Of a stretch of DNA of 64,000 nt, positions 43,836 to 53,095 are shown piece by piece (position 1 is the first letter of the stretch; each line of letters starts with the position of its first letter). The DNA lies in contig OZ255825.1 of the NCBI GenBank assembly GCA_965277535.1, positions 992,001-1,056,000 on the forward strand, in the 5' to 3' direction. The notes below the pieces were generated by a model. The model ran no database searches and was not told the origin of the DNA. It saw only the letters and a program-made list of their open reading frames with translations. The stretch comes from Ilyomonas sp965277535 (GTDB taxonomy: Bacteria > Bacteroidota > Bacteroidia > Chitinophagales > Chitinophagaceae). Both the position numbers and the translations under genes were made by a program.

Positions 43836-45575
43836 TCAATAACCTATATTCTGCTTGTACACACCAAAAGAATAGTTCATTTGCGGTTGCGGAATTGGCA
43901 TAAACTCATCGCGTCCGGCAGTGAAATGACCATCTTTCATCCATGGCCGGTTGCGTGGAAACTCCTTCGCAAAGTATGCATTCAGAGTAGGTTCTGCCAT
44001 ACCCCAACGAACAAGATCATACCATCGTACCCCTTCCATCGCAAACTCTAAGCGATCTTCCCACATCAAGGCTTTCAAGGCAAAATCGGGTGTCCAACTA
44101 CAATTCACACCATCTATATACGATGCTATTTTATATGGCAATGTTGGCGAGCCGTCAGCAAACTTCAATCTGCCAACACTGCTTGCTGCACGTTGCCGAA
44201 TCTGGTTTATAATGGGCAGCGCTTCTCCTTCCCTTCCCAACCTGATAAGTATTTCTGCCTTCTGCAATAATACTCTATCATAACGGATGGCAATTTCATT
44301 TTTTGAATTGAACATCCAGAAAAGATTCACAAGACCAGGACAATTGGATTCAACGTTTTCTTTTAATGAATTAAAATAGCCAAAATTATTCGGATCTCTT
44401 GCGCCACTGCTATCAAACAAAAGCTCTTGCTGATATTTCCAGGGCAAGCCCGGAATGGCAACGGTGTGACCGATACGTGGATCCCAATTATTGGTTGTGA
44501 AATAAGTTTCCTTATTGGTTATTTCTGCGTTATTAAAATTATCGAAAATAGGAACTCCGTTGGCATCTACGCGAAACGCATTTACCATATCATAAGATGC
44601 TTTATGAAAATCGCAGCAGCTAAAATAAGGCGGCCACCAAGGGGCATTTAATGGTGTACCACCATTTAAATTACCATTGGGCGTTCCGTCACTATGCGTG
44701 TATTGCCATTCAAAAATGGATTCAGGGGATTTATTATCGAAATCATATAAAAAGTTCTCTGCAAAATCCGGCGCGAGACTGTATTTTCCGCTGTTGATAA
44801 TATCATCTGCGATGGGTAAGGCCTGAGTTAATGCTTGTTGATTAACACTTACCACCTGGTTCTGATTATTTTGTGGGTATGCCATCCACATCAACACGTC
44901 CAGCATTTCTGCTTCGGCAGCATATTTTGTTGGGCGACCCGCATCGGGTTGCGTTGCAGGCAACACACTTGCCGCGGCGGAAAAATCATCGTAGATGTGT
45001 TGCCACAAATACAAATCACTTTGCGCCGAATCAGGATGGTTGGGAATTTTTGCAATAGAATCGTTTGTTGCAGTTTCATCAAAATAAGGAATCCATTTAT
45101 ACCATTTTTTCAGGTCTGAAAATATATATCCTCTCAGGAAACGCATCTCTGCAATTCTTTCCTGCTTCAATGAATAGTCGGCGTCTTTAATAGTATTTAA
45201 TGAACGCAATGCAGTATTGCATCGTGATATTCCCTCATATTCGCCATACCAGATACCATCGTTATTACCTGTGCTCGGTGTGTTCAGAGAAAACACTTCC
45301 CATTGATACCAGGGAAGCTGGTCGCCAATACCACCACCGCCTTTGTAAGAATCATCTGATTTAATATCAGCCAGCCAGGGTTCAAGTTTTTGGTTAAGGA
45401 TGCCTTCGTGCGGTACCCACGCATAAGCTGCCAACACAAGCCCGTCAACATTATCGGGTGTGCTTACATTTTGTTCTGTAACTACACCTTGCGGTGTAGT
45501 ATCTAAGTACTTCTGACAACTGGCTATTGAAAAAATAAGTACTGCTAACAGTATATATTTTGATCTTCTTTTCAT
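43836..45575 (-). CDS. SusD/RagB family surface glycan-binding lipoprotein
   Basis: A 579-residue lipoprotein (signal IFSIASCQKYLDTTP, Cys at residue 20). SusD blocks include VDGLVLAAYAWV, RIAEMRFLRGYIFSDLKKWY, YAAEAEMLDVLMW, IRYDRVLLQKAEILIRLGRE and a C-terminal WEDRLEFAMEGVRWYDLVRW. It binds the target glycan at the cell surface with the SusC just upstream (29 bp). The next gene downstream encodes the GH172 enzyme. Confidence 0.94.
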   Translation of the reverse strand: MKRRSKYILLAVLIFSIASCQKYLDTTPQGVVTEQNVSTPDNVDGLVLAAYAWVPHEGILNQKLEPWLADIKSDDSYKGGGGIGDQLPWYQWEVFSLNTPSTGNNDGIWYGEYEGISRCNTALRSLNTIKDADYSLKQERIAEMRFLRGYIFSDLKKWYKWIPYFDETATNDSIAKIPNHPDSAQSDLYLWQHIYDDFSAAASVLPATQPDAGRPTKYAAEAEMLDVLMWMAYPQNNQNQVVSVNQQALTQALPIADDIINSGKYSLAPDFAENFLYDFDNKSPESIFEWQYTHSDGTPNGNLNGGTPLNAPWWPPYFSCCDFHKASYDMVNAFRVDANGVPIFDNFNNAEITNKETYFTTNNWDPRIGHTVAIPGLPWKYQQELLFDSSGARDPNNFGYFNSLKENVESNCPGLVNLFWMFNSKNEIAIRYDRVLLQKAEILIRLGREGEALPIINQIRQRAASSVGRLKFADGSPTLPYKIASYIDGVNCSWTPDFALKALMWEDRLEFAMEGVRWYDLVRWGMAEPTLNAYFAKEFPRNRPWMKDGHFTAGRDEFMPIPQPQMNYSFGVYKQNIGY

Positions 45576-45604
45576 TTTTATTCGTTTTGTTTTTACTGAA
45601 AAAA

Positions 45605-48600
45605 TTAGAAGCCCACTTCTACACCCGCTTTAAAAACTTCAGGTCGTATGTAAGGGTTTGCATAGGATTGCCCATCCGGCGTTTCAGGATCAGGACCTGT
45701 AAATGCTTTGCTTTTAAACATAAGAAGGTTCTCAGCCATAACATAGATATAAAACTTCTCCATACCTACCCTTGTACGAAATGACTTGGGAAGATTATAT
45801 CCTAACTGAAGATTTCTAAGTTTTAAATATTGTCCGGGTTCAATAAAGTAGGTAGATGTCCGGAGTTCATCATTGACATTGTTTAACGACAAAGCCGGAA
45901 TGGTTGACTTGGTATTTGTGGGTGTCCATGCATCCAGTACGCGCGTTGGATGATTAAAGCCGTTCTGCACCCAAACATTCCAGAAATCACTGTACGTCTT
46001 CCAGCCGTCATATACATGAACACCGGCAGTGCCTTGCCAGAACATAGAAAGATCAAAGCTCTTATAAGTGAAGTTTAGAGAAAGACCATATTCATATCTG
46101 GGAACCGGACTTGCCAGACCATTAACATTTACTACCGCATTATTACTTATCCAGGTGCGATCATAATTATAGTCAATTACGCCATCCGGTTTACCGTTCG
46201 GACCTGAGATATCTTTATAACGGATTCTTCCTACGCCTTTACCTGGCTGGTTCGGACCCGCATCAACCTGTTGCTGGTTTTGATAAATTCCGTCAGTAAT
46301 AAAACCATAATAAGCACCCCAGGGATGACCGGCAATACCATCACCTTTTTGAGCCGTGCCACCCCATGAATAAGTAACGCTTTGAGGAAGATCATTTACC
46401 ACATTTGAATTGTAAGCGATATTACCACGAAGCTGGTAGCTGAAGTCTTTATTTATATTGCCATGATAAGCCAAACTGAGTTCAACCCCCTTATTTGTCA
46501 TATCCGCTGAATTAATGTATTCAGCTGCACCTTCACCTAATGTTCCAAGATAAGGCGGTTGTATCAGCATTCCATTGGTGTATTTCCGATAAAAATCTAA
46601 AGAGCCCGAAATCTTTTGATTTAGAAAACCGAAGTCAAGACCAATATTCGTTTGGTTTGATGCTTCCCATCTTAAATCAGGATTGCCGGTTTGTACCCTA
46701 TAATAACCGGAAGGCAAGCTACCGGTTTCCTGGCCGCTAATACCATAGGAGGTTAAGTTATAATTAGAGCCGAAATAGGTTTGTGCAGTCAATGAATTTA
46801 TGTTGGCAAGACTGCCGTTTTTACCCCAGCTTGCCCTGATTTTTAAATCAGATAAGATTTTACTATTTACCAAAAAATCTTCCTGGCTTAAACGCCATCC
46901 CGCAGATAGAGCCGGAAACAAAGCAAACCTGTTGTTAAGACCAAACTTAGATGAGCCATCATAGCGTAATGAGCCAGACAACAGATACTTTGAATTGTAC
47001 GAATAATTGAATTTTCCAAAATAAGACAGCAGCTTATATTGGTCGCCACTGCCACTCATTGACATGTTACCCGTACCTGTGCTTAAGTAGGCATAATCAT
47101 AACTTTGAAAAGCAATGTTTTGCCTGTTTGCATCCATTGTTTCGGTTGCATATTTGTTCGCTTCCATACCACCCAACACATCAAGATTATGTTTGCCGGA
47201 GCTGAGTTTATATTCGAGTGTATTTGTAAGATCAAGTGTTGATTCACGCCAATACCATTGGTCAACACTGCTAATTGGGTTGAATTTGCCACCACCTTCC
47301 TGAAATGTGAATTGGATAGTTCGATGATAACCTTCCGTATAGATAAGACCTAATTGAGAGTGAAATGTAAAGTGTTTCATGAACATTACATTGGCATGAA
47401 CATCACCATAAATTTTATTGAAGTTATCACCGTTATTTTTATTCAATGTAAGCTCTCTTACGGGGTTCCAATAATCATCCATGCCTAAAGCAACAGCCGA
47501 TCCGCCCCAGCCACCATTTGTTGTATGAACGGGTATGATTGGCGGTTCTACCAATGCATCGTGCATTACATTTTGGTCATTTATATTCATGTGCGAAGCT
47601 TCCAGATTTTCACCGATTGTAAAATGATCGTTTATTACTTTATAATCAGTATTTACACGAGCTGTAAATCTCTTGAAACCAGTATAAATCTGCGTTCCTT
47701 CGTTCTCTAAATAGTTTAACGAAAACAAAGAAGTTGATTTCTCATTTCCCCCTGAAATAGTAAGCTGATGATTGTTTTGAATGCCTCTTTGCGAAATGGC
47801 ATCTACCCAGTTTGTGTTACCAGCAATCATGGTAGAATCAGCATTTAAATTATGCCGGGGGGTTACTTTGTCCAAGACCGGAATTCCATTCGCATCTTTA
47901 TGCCAGTTAAACGAATAGACTTGGGTGTAATTGTTAGGATCGTCACCAGGTGTATCATGACCATCATTCACAGCAGCCTGCCACAATGCTTGTCCATATT
48001 GCATTGTATTGAGCATTTGTGGCTTGTTATTAAAATCAGAGAACCCAACAGAACCGCTGTAGGATATTTTGGCTTTGCCTGCCTGTCCCTTTTTAGTTTG
48101 AATAAGAATTACGCCTGCACCACCTTGCGTTCCATAAATACTGGCAGAATAAGCATCTTTTAATATTTGCATGGAGGCAATGTTTTCAGGATCGATATCA
48201 CGCAGGTTCATATAACTTGGTACTCCATCAATTACAATTAATGGACTGCCTCCATTAATTGATGTGAGCCCTCTGATCTGAATACTAACGTTACCGGCAG
48301 GGCTTCCGTCGGTCGCAATGTTCAAGCCAGGAACAACACCCTGCAAGGATTGCAGCACATTGGTGGTGCCATGGCTTTTATCCAAATCCTTTGGCGTAAC
48401 AACAGCAACTGCACCTGTTAAGTCGGCCTTTTTCTGCGTCATGTAACCGGTAACAACTACCTCATTTAAAGTAGAAGCATCCTGCTCTTTTAGTGTAACA
48501 TCAATTGTATTTGTAGCACCAATTTTTATCTCTTGTGGTAATCTGCCGAGGTAAGAAAATTCTAAGTTTTGGCCCCTGTTGGCGTGAATGGTAAAGTTGC

Positions 48601-48841
48601 CGTTCACATCGGTGCTAGTGCCTGCATTGGTTTCTTTTACTGTTACCGATACTCCGGCCAGCGGCTGCGATTTTTCATCGATGACTCTTCCGGTTACCGT
48701 TTGAGACTGCGCATAAAGTGAGGAGCAATAGACAATAAAAAAAGTAACCAGCCATACTGATAAGCAATGTGTTACCATGGGCTTTGCGAACCGACGAAAT
48801 AGGGACAAGCGTTCCCTTGTCGTCATAAGGTGCTTTCTCAT
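45605..48841 (-). CDS. SusC/RagA family TonB-dependent glycan transporter
   Basis: A 1078-residue outer-membrane transporter. The N-terminal 45 residues include a late signal peptide (LVTFFIVYCSSLYAQ) after a basic stretch. Then come a carboxypeptidase-like domain (TVTGRVIDEKSQPLAGVSVT), the plug with VVTGYMTQKKADLTGAVAVV and MQILKDAYSASIYGTQGGAG, and a long barrel. It imports oligosaccharides freed at the surface. The upstream region holds two LacI-type operators (48894 and 49154), suggesting control by the regulator encoded at 41408. First gene of the locus. Confidence 0.94.
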   Translation of the reverse strand: MRKHLMTTRERLSLFRRFAKPMVTHCLSVWLVTFFIVYCSSLYAQSQTVTGRVIDEKSQPLAGVSVTVKETNAGTSTDVNGNFTIHANRGQNLEFSYLGRLPQEIKIGATNTIDVTLKEQDASTLNEVVVTGYMTQKKADLTGAVAVVTPKDLDKSHGTTNVLQSLQGVVPGLNIATDGSPAGNVSIQIRGLTSINGGSPLIVIDGVPSYMNLRDIDPENIASMQILKDAYSASIYGTQGGAGVILIQTKKGQAGKAKISYSGSVGFSDFNNKPQMLNTMQYGQALWQAAVNDGHDTPGDDPNNYTQVYSFNWHKDANGIPVLDKVTPRHNLNADSTMIAGNTNWVDAISQRGIQNNHQLTISGGNEKSTSLFSLNYLENEGTQIYTGFKRFTARVNTDYKVINDHFTIGENLEASHMNINDQNVMHDALVEPPIIPVHTTNGGWGGSAVALGMDDYWNPVRELTLNKNNGDNFNKIYGDVHANVMFMKHFTFHSQLGLIYTEGYHRTIQFTFQEGGGKFNPISSVDQWYWRESTLDLTNTLEYKLSSGKHNLDVLGGMEANKYATETMDANRQNIAFQSYDYAYLSTGTGNMSMSGSGDQYKLLSYFGKFNYSYNSKYLLSGSLRYDGSSKFGLNNRFALFPALSAGWRLSQEDFLVNSKILSDLKIRASWGKNGSLANINSLTAQTYFGSNYNLTSYGISGQETGSLPSGYYRVQTGNPDLRWEASNQTNIGLDFGFLNQKISGSLDFYRKYTNGMLIQPPYLGTLGEGAAEYINSADMTNKGVELSLAYHGNINKDFSYQLRGNIAYNSNVVNDLPQSVTYSWGGTAQKGDGIAGHPWGAYYGFITDGIYQNQQQVDAGPNQPGKGVGRIRYKDISGPNGKPDGVIDYNYDRTWISNNAVVNVNGLASPVPRYEYGLSLNFTYKSFDLSMFWQGTAGVHVYDGWKTYSDFWNVWVQNGFNHPTRVLDAWTPTNTKSTIPALSLNNVNDELRTSTYFIEPGQYLKLRNLQLGYNLPKSFRTRVGMEKFYIYVMAENLLMFKSKAFTGPDPETPDGQSYANPYIRPEVFKAGVEVGF

Positions 48842-48893
48842 AACGTTGATGTATTTAATAAATAAAAGTTGACAAGATTAGATTAACATACTG

Positions 48894-48909
48894 CTTAAAC
48901 GTTTCAGCA
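48894..48909 (-). promoter_or_regulatory. LacI-type operator 1 before susC
   Basis: GCTTAAACGTTTCAGC, palindromic around a central CG, lies 53 bp upstream of the susC ATG. It is the site nearest to the start and could block the promoter when bound. Confidence 0.75.
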
Positions 48910-49153
48910 ATGAACAAAAAAATTGAATTCACATATTTCTTCCTAATCCTTTTGATTCGCTAATCCGGTAGTTGATTATTAGTTAAGCCAGCCAGTCGCA
49001 ATACATAAACATTTTATTCTCATAAACATTTATTACAGAAATAAGTATAGTACAAACTCTTTCTTTTATTGTAACCCGGCAAATTGCTGGCTCCTAAAAA
49101 TGGCAATCATAAGTTATATCCTAAAGGCAAAACCAATCTTTCACAAATGTATA

Positions 49154-49169
49154 GCTTAAACCTTTAAGC
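49154..49169 (-). promoter_or_regulatory. LacI-type operator 2 before susC
   Basis: GCTTAAACCTTTAAGC has 7-base arms that pair perfectly around CC. It is 260 bp from operator 1, a distance that could allow looping. Apart from these sites the spacer 48842-49396 is AT-rich and shows no gene. Confidence 0.75.
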
Positions 49170-49396
49170 AAACAAAAATTTTTTTCATTTTTTTTGAATT
49201 TGCGGTGAATTGAGGAAATAAAAAGTCCGAACCAAGTGATGGCTTTGGTTATCAAGTTATTTAAAAAAACTAATCAGGTGTTTCTAATAAGAGAATGATC
49301 GGCATGAAACATCAATGTATGTAGGCAAAAGAAAGCGAAGAATGGTGAAGTTTAAAACCAATGTGTCTGATTTATGTTTGTAAAAACAAACATCGT

Positions 49397-49921
49397 ATGA
49401 GTAACACCGTTCCCGTACCGCGCTATACGTATGAAGATTATGCGCAGTGGAAAGAAGATTGAGAATTGATAGGCGGTTATCCTTATCAGTTGTTGCCTTC
49501 AGCAAAATGGAAGCACAATAATATGCAGGTCAACTTAATTTACCAGGTTAAAAATGAAATTAAAAACAATTGCGATTGTTTTGTCTTCACTGAATTGGAT
49601 TGGAAAATAGACAAAGAGAATGTAGTTCGACCAGACCTAATGATTGTTTTTGGAGAAATGAAAAGTGATTATTTGGAGTTTCCACCCGTGCTGATTGTTG
49701 AAGTTATTTCGCAAAGCAGTGTACAAAAAGACCGAACTATAAAGTTTGAACTGTACCAGGAGCAAGGCGTAAAATATTACCTGATGACTGATTATACAAA
49801 AGAAACCGTAGAAGTATTTCAATTGATTGACAATAAGTATCGTAGCATAGAAATCAATCAGTTTGTGCTTACGAATAACTGCACTATCGAATTTGATTTT
49901 ACCACAATTTTCAAAAAATAA
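49397..49921 (+). pseudogene. Uma2 family endonuclease gene with in-frame stop
   Basis: From ATG 49397 the frame reads VPRYTYEDYAQWKED and meets TGA at 49460-49462. It continues in the same frame with ELIGGYPYQLLPSAKWKHNN and runs to 49921. Uma2 (DUF820) proteins read W-E-L-I-G/D-G-Y at this place, so TGA replaces an expected TGG. The later nuclease motifs RPDLMIV, FPPVLIVEVISQSS and KFELYQEQGVKYYLM are intact (PD-(D/E)XK fold). An internal restart at 49466 would lose only the first 23 residues, so a shortened product is possible. Uma2 genes are common in mobile or repeated families. Confidence 0.85.
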
Positions 49922-49951
49922 AAAGCTGCTAATACAGGATTGCAGCTTTTT
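49920..49951. terminator. bidirectional terminator between Uma2 remnant and carB half
   Basis: A 10-bp stem (49920-49929 AAAAAGCTGC with 49942-49951 GCAGCTTTTT), T-run on both strands. It serves convergent genes and lies 25 bp after the carB-half stop. Confidence 0.8.
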
Positions 49952-49975
49952 ATTTTAAATCAAAAAAATGTGTTT

Positions 49976-51622
49976 CTACCCTTCAAACGAACTATAAAAA
50001 TAAGGCGTCTTCGCTTCAAACTCTGCGCTGCATGTATCTACCATTTTATACACTCTTGTAATACCTAAGGCTTTTCTTTTTTCATACACTTCATCTTCTG
50101 TACAGCTATGTGTTAAGATGCGTGCAATCTGCTCATCGCCAAAACCGTTTTTCTTTGCTTCTTTTAAAAGATCAGCAGGTAAAGTATCTAACGAATAACG
50201 AGCAAGTTGTTTTTCAATGTTGCAAATGTTTTGGATTTGATAAATAAACCATCGATCAATGCCGGTTGCCTGCACAATAGTCTTCACAGTTACGCCCTGC
50301 ATCAACGCATCTTTGATGCGAAAAATCCGATCCCACTTCGGTACGCGGATGTAATCAACAATCTCATCACTTTTCATCAAACTTTTACCATAATATCCTA
50401 ACCCAACCGCTTCGTTTTCCAGACTCTGACAAGCTTTTTGAATGGCTTCAGTGAAGCTTCTTCCAATCGCCATTACCTCTCCCACGCTTTTCATTTGTAA
50501 ACCCAATGTATCGTTGGCACCTTTGAATTTATCGAAATTCCAGCGCGGCACTTTTACAATTACATAATCGAGTGCCGGTTCAAAATAGGCAGATGTGGTT
50601 TGAGTGATTTGATTTTTTAATTCATCTAACGAATAACCAATCGCCAATTTTGCTGCAATCTTTGCAATGGGATAACCCGTCGCCTTGCTTGCCAGAGCCG
50701 AGGAACGGCTTACACGCGGATTAATTTCTACTGCAATCAATTCTTCTGTTTCGGGATTTTGAGCAAATTGCACATTGCAACCGCCCGAAAAATTGCCAAG
50801 GCTCCGCATCATCAGCATGGCTTTGTTGCGCATGTCCTGGAAAGCAGTATCACTTAATGTCATCGCGGGCGCAACGGTTATCGAATCACCGGTATGAATG
50901 CCCATCGGGTCAACATTTTCAACCGTGCAAATAATCACCACATTGTCTTTTTGATCTCGCAACAATTCCAGCTCAAATTCTTTCCATCCTAAAACCGCTT
51001 TTTCAACCAGAACTTCATGTATAGGCGAAGCTTCCAAGCCGCGTTTGAGAGCTTCATCCAGTTCGCTTTTATCATGAACAAAACCGCCGCCAGTTCCGCC
51101 TAATGTAAATGAAGGGCGAATCACCAACGGAAAGCCAATCTGTTGTGCAAATTCTTTCCCTTCTAAAAATGAATTGGCAACATGGCTTGGCGCTACGGCA
51201 ATCCCGATTCTACCCATTAACTGCCTAAATTGCTCGCGATCTTCTGCCAAGTCAATCGCCGCCACATCCACACCAATCATCCGGCAATTGTATTTCTGCC
51301 AAATGCCCAGTTCATCGGCTTCTTTACAAAGGTTTAACGCTGTTTGCCCGCCCATGGTAGGCAGCACTGCGTCAATTTGGTTTTCTTCTAAAATCTGTTC
51401 AATACTTTCTACCGTAAGTGGCAACAAATACACTTTATCCGCCATCATCGGGTCGGTCATGATGGTTGCGGGATTGCTATTGATTAAAATAACTTTGATA
51501 CCTTCTTCGCGAAGGCTGCGCGCAGCTTGTGAACCGGAATAATCAAACTCACAAGCCTGACCAATAATGATGGGACCGGAACCAACAATGAGAACGGTTT
51601 TGAGAGAACTATCTTTTGGCAT
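49976..51622 (-). CDS. carB: carbamoyl-phosphate synthase large subunit, N-terminal half only
   Basis: A 548-residue protein covering the carboxyphosphate domain and oligomerisation domain of CarB. It starts at the usual place (VLIVGSGPIIIGQACEFDYS) and contains the ATP-grasp blocks IRPSFTLGGTGGG, EVLVEKAVLGWKEFELELLR, ENVDPMGIHTGDSI and EINPRVSRSSALASKATGYP. It then ends after the TCSAEFEAKTPYFYSS boundary, where normal CarB continues with the second ATP-grasp domain and the allosteric domain (about 1070 residues in total). A terminator follows at once, so the end looks settled rather than recent. The other half is not in the window. Split CarB genes are known in Aquifex and some archaea. 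Confidence 0.9.
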   Translation of the reverse strand: MPKDSSLKTVLIVGSGPIIIGQACEFDYSGSQAARSLREEGIKVILINSNPATIMTDPMMADKVYLLPLTVESIEQILEENQIDAVLPTMGGQTALNLCKEADELGIWQKYNCRMIGVDVAAIDLAEDREQFRQLMGRIGIAVAPSHVANSFLEGKEFAQQIGFPLVIRPSFTLGGTGGGFVHDKSELDEALKRGLEASPIHEVLVEKAVLGWKEFELELLRDQKDNVVIICTVENVDPMGIHTGDSITVAPAMTLSDTAFQDMRNKAMLMMRSLGNFSGGCNVQFAQNPETEELIAVEINPRVSRSSALASKATGYPIAKIAAKLAIGYSLDELKNQITQTTSAYFEPALDYVIVKVPRWNFDKFKGANDTLGLQMKSVGEVMAIGRSFTEAIQKACQSLENEAVGLGYYGKSLMKSDEIVDYIRVPKWDRIFRIKDALMQGVTVKTIVQATGIDRWFIYQIQNICNIEKQLARYSLDTLPADLLKEAKKNGFGDEQIARILTHSCTEDEVYEKRKALGITRVYKMVDTCSAEFEAKTPYFYSSFEG

Positions 51623-51689
51623 AAAAACAAATTGCGCAAATGTAAGGCTGCAAAAGTAAAAGGAAAGGCGAATGATTTAATTTTGTTGA

Positions 51690-52082
51690 ATGCTTACGAA
51701 AGAGCAACATATAAAATACTGGAAAGAAAGCGCGGATGAAGATTGGGAAACATCGAAAGTATTGTTGAATGGAAAGCGTTATGGCTTTTGTCTTTTTTCA
51801 ATGCATCTTGTCATCGAAAAAATATTGAAAGCCATTTGGGTAAAAGAAAGCATTACCAACACACCACCATTTACGCACGATTTAATAAAATTGACGGAAG
51901 AATGCGAGATAGAATTGAGTTCGGAACAGCTTGACTTTTTAGTGATTATAAACAGTTGGAACATTCGCGGACGCTATCCCGATTTTACAAAAGCATTGCA
52001 TCATCAAGCCACGCCGGAGTATGTGCAAAAACAAACGCAAAAAGTAGAAGCCATAAAAACATGGTTAGAAGAAAAAATATAG
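51690..52082 (+). CDS. HEPN domain protein, partner of a nucleotidyltransferase
   Basis: A 130-residue helical protein. The blocks DEDWETSKVLLNGKRYGFCL and FSMHLVIEKILKAIWVKE, then PPFTHDLIKLTEECEIELS and NIRGRYPDF, follow the HEPN domain family (PF05168 type). HEPN proteins paired with minimal nucleotidyltransferases form toxin-antitoxin systems in which the HEPN partner can be an RNase. The canonical R-x4-6-H motif is not clearly present, so RNase activity is doubtful. It overlaps the next gene by 22 bp. Confidence 0.8.
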   Translation: MLTKEQHIKYWKESADEDWETSKVLLNGKRYGFCLFSMHLVIEKILKAIWVKESITNTPPFTHDLIKLTEECEIELSSEQLDFLVIINSWNIRGRYPDFTKALHHQATPEYVQKQTQKVEAIKTWLEEKI

Positions 52083-52378
52083 AGGCTGAAATCAAAGGTT
52101 GCTTGGCTGCGCTTGAAGAAAGCGGCTTTGCTGTGCAAAAAGCCATTTTATTTGGAAGCATGGCGAAGGGAAATCCGCACGAATACAGCGATATAGATTT
52201 GGCTGTGTGGAGTGAACAGTTCACAGACAATTATTTTAGCAATATAGAAAAAACAGCTTTTATAAAACGACAATTTAGCAACATTGAACTGCATCCGTTT
52301 ACATTACACGAAACGGCTGATAATAATCCTTTTATCGAAGAAATAAATGCTACTGGTAAAGTGGTTTATGAAAGCTGA
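52061..52378 (+). CDS. minimal nucleotidyltransferase (MNT) of a HEPN/MNT pair
   Basis: A 105-residue protein, start at ATG 52061. The polymerase-beta-type motif GSMAKGNPHEYSDIDLAVW holds the Gly-Ser and the Asp-x-Asp metal ligands. In HEPN/MNT pairs the MNT can inactivate the HEPN toxin by adding AMP to it. The gene order HEPN then MNT, with a 22-bp overlap, fits tight coupling. A role in defence or plasmid-type stability is inferred from the family. Confidence 0.85.
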   Translation: MVRRKNIEAEIKGCLAALEESGFAVQKAILFGSMAKGNPHEYSDIDLAVWSEQFTDNYFSNIEKTAFIKRQFSNIELHPFTLHETADNNPFIEEINATGKVVYES

Positions 52379-52401
52379 ACACTAACAATCTTATACATAC
52401 A

Positions 52402-52974
52402 ATGCGTTTGTTTTTGCCCATTTTTTTATTGATTGCTACAAATGCTTTGTTTGCGCAAGACAGCGCAACCATAAATGAGATTAATGAATTAGTTGGACCG
52501 AAGTTTTATTTTGATACAGCAAATAATGATTATGGAGATGACTTTTATGTTATTGATAAAAGTAACAATAATCTAATTGTGTCTGCTTGGGATACAGGAA
52601 TTGATAATACACGCCCTTTAAAGAAAATTTTTGTTTTAAGAATGAGTGATAAGAAATTAGCCATCATTGATACTTCTTCAACATTTGAAGTTGATGGAAG
52701 AGGACCGGACGTTCACATAAATACTGATACAATCATTATTGACCATGGCTGCCATGGATGTAGTGACTGGAACACTTATAAATTTAATAAGGAAGAACAA
52801 AAGTATCTGCTGGTTAGTTTAAAATATGTGGAAGTTATTAATAGCAATAATCCTCTTTACAACAACCTTGCAATCGGCGTTAGAAAGGAACGTTATAATG
52901 TAAACAAACAAGAACTTAGAATTGAAGTATGGAATGATGATGAAACCAAAATAAAAAGTAAAAAAATTAATTAA
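52402..52974 (+). CDS. exported protein of unknown function, with possible frameshifted tail
   Basis: A 190-residue protein with a signal peptide (residues 1-18, ending ALFAQ). It is beta-rich and polar with one Cys pair in HGCHGCSD; no family was recognised. The stop follows a run of seven A at 52960-52966. If one A is removed the reading continues as LIKKPLPKNFIPDLAHYIDP and NGDNGNEEIYDKIF to a TGA at 53069-53071. That extension looks like real protein, so the gene may be frameshifted. The first codons contain a copy of the repeated 12-mer (52407-52418). Confidence 0.6.
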   Translation: MRLFLPIFLLIATNALFAQDSATINEINELVGPKFYFDTANNDYGDDFYVIDKSNNNLIVSAWDTGIDNTRPLKKIFVLRMSDKKLAIIDTSSTFEVDGRGPDVHINTDTIIIDHGCHGCSDWNTYKFNKEEQKYLLVSLKYVEVINSNNPLYNNLAIGVRKERYNVNKQELRIEVWNDDETKIKSKKIN

Positions 52975-53095
52975 GAAGCCTTTACCTAAAAATTTTATTC
53001 CTGATTTAGCACATTACATAGATCCCAATGGAGACAACGGGAATGAAGAGATTTACGATAAAATATTTTGAACAACAATAAATTTAAGCCTCTTC

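Noticed and set aside
5638..49462. TGA read as tryptophan in this organism
   Set aside because: TGA serves as the stop of several intact genes, for example nosD and the hemerythrin gene; two mutated genes are the simpler reading.
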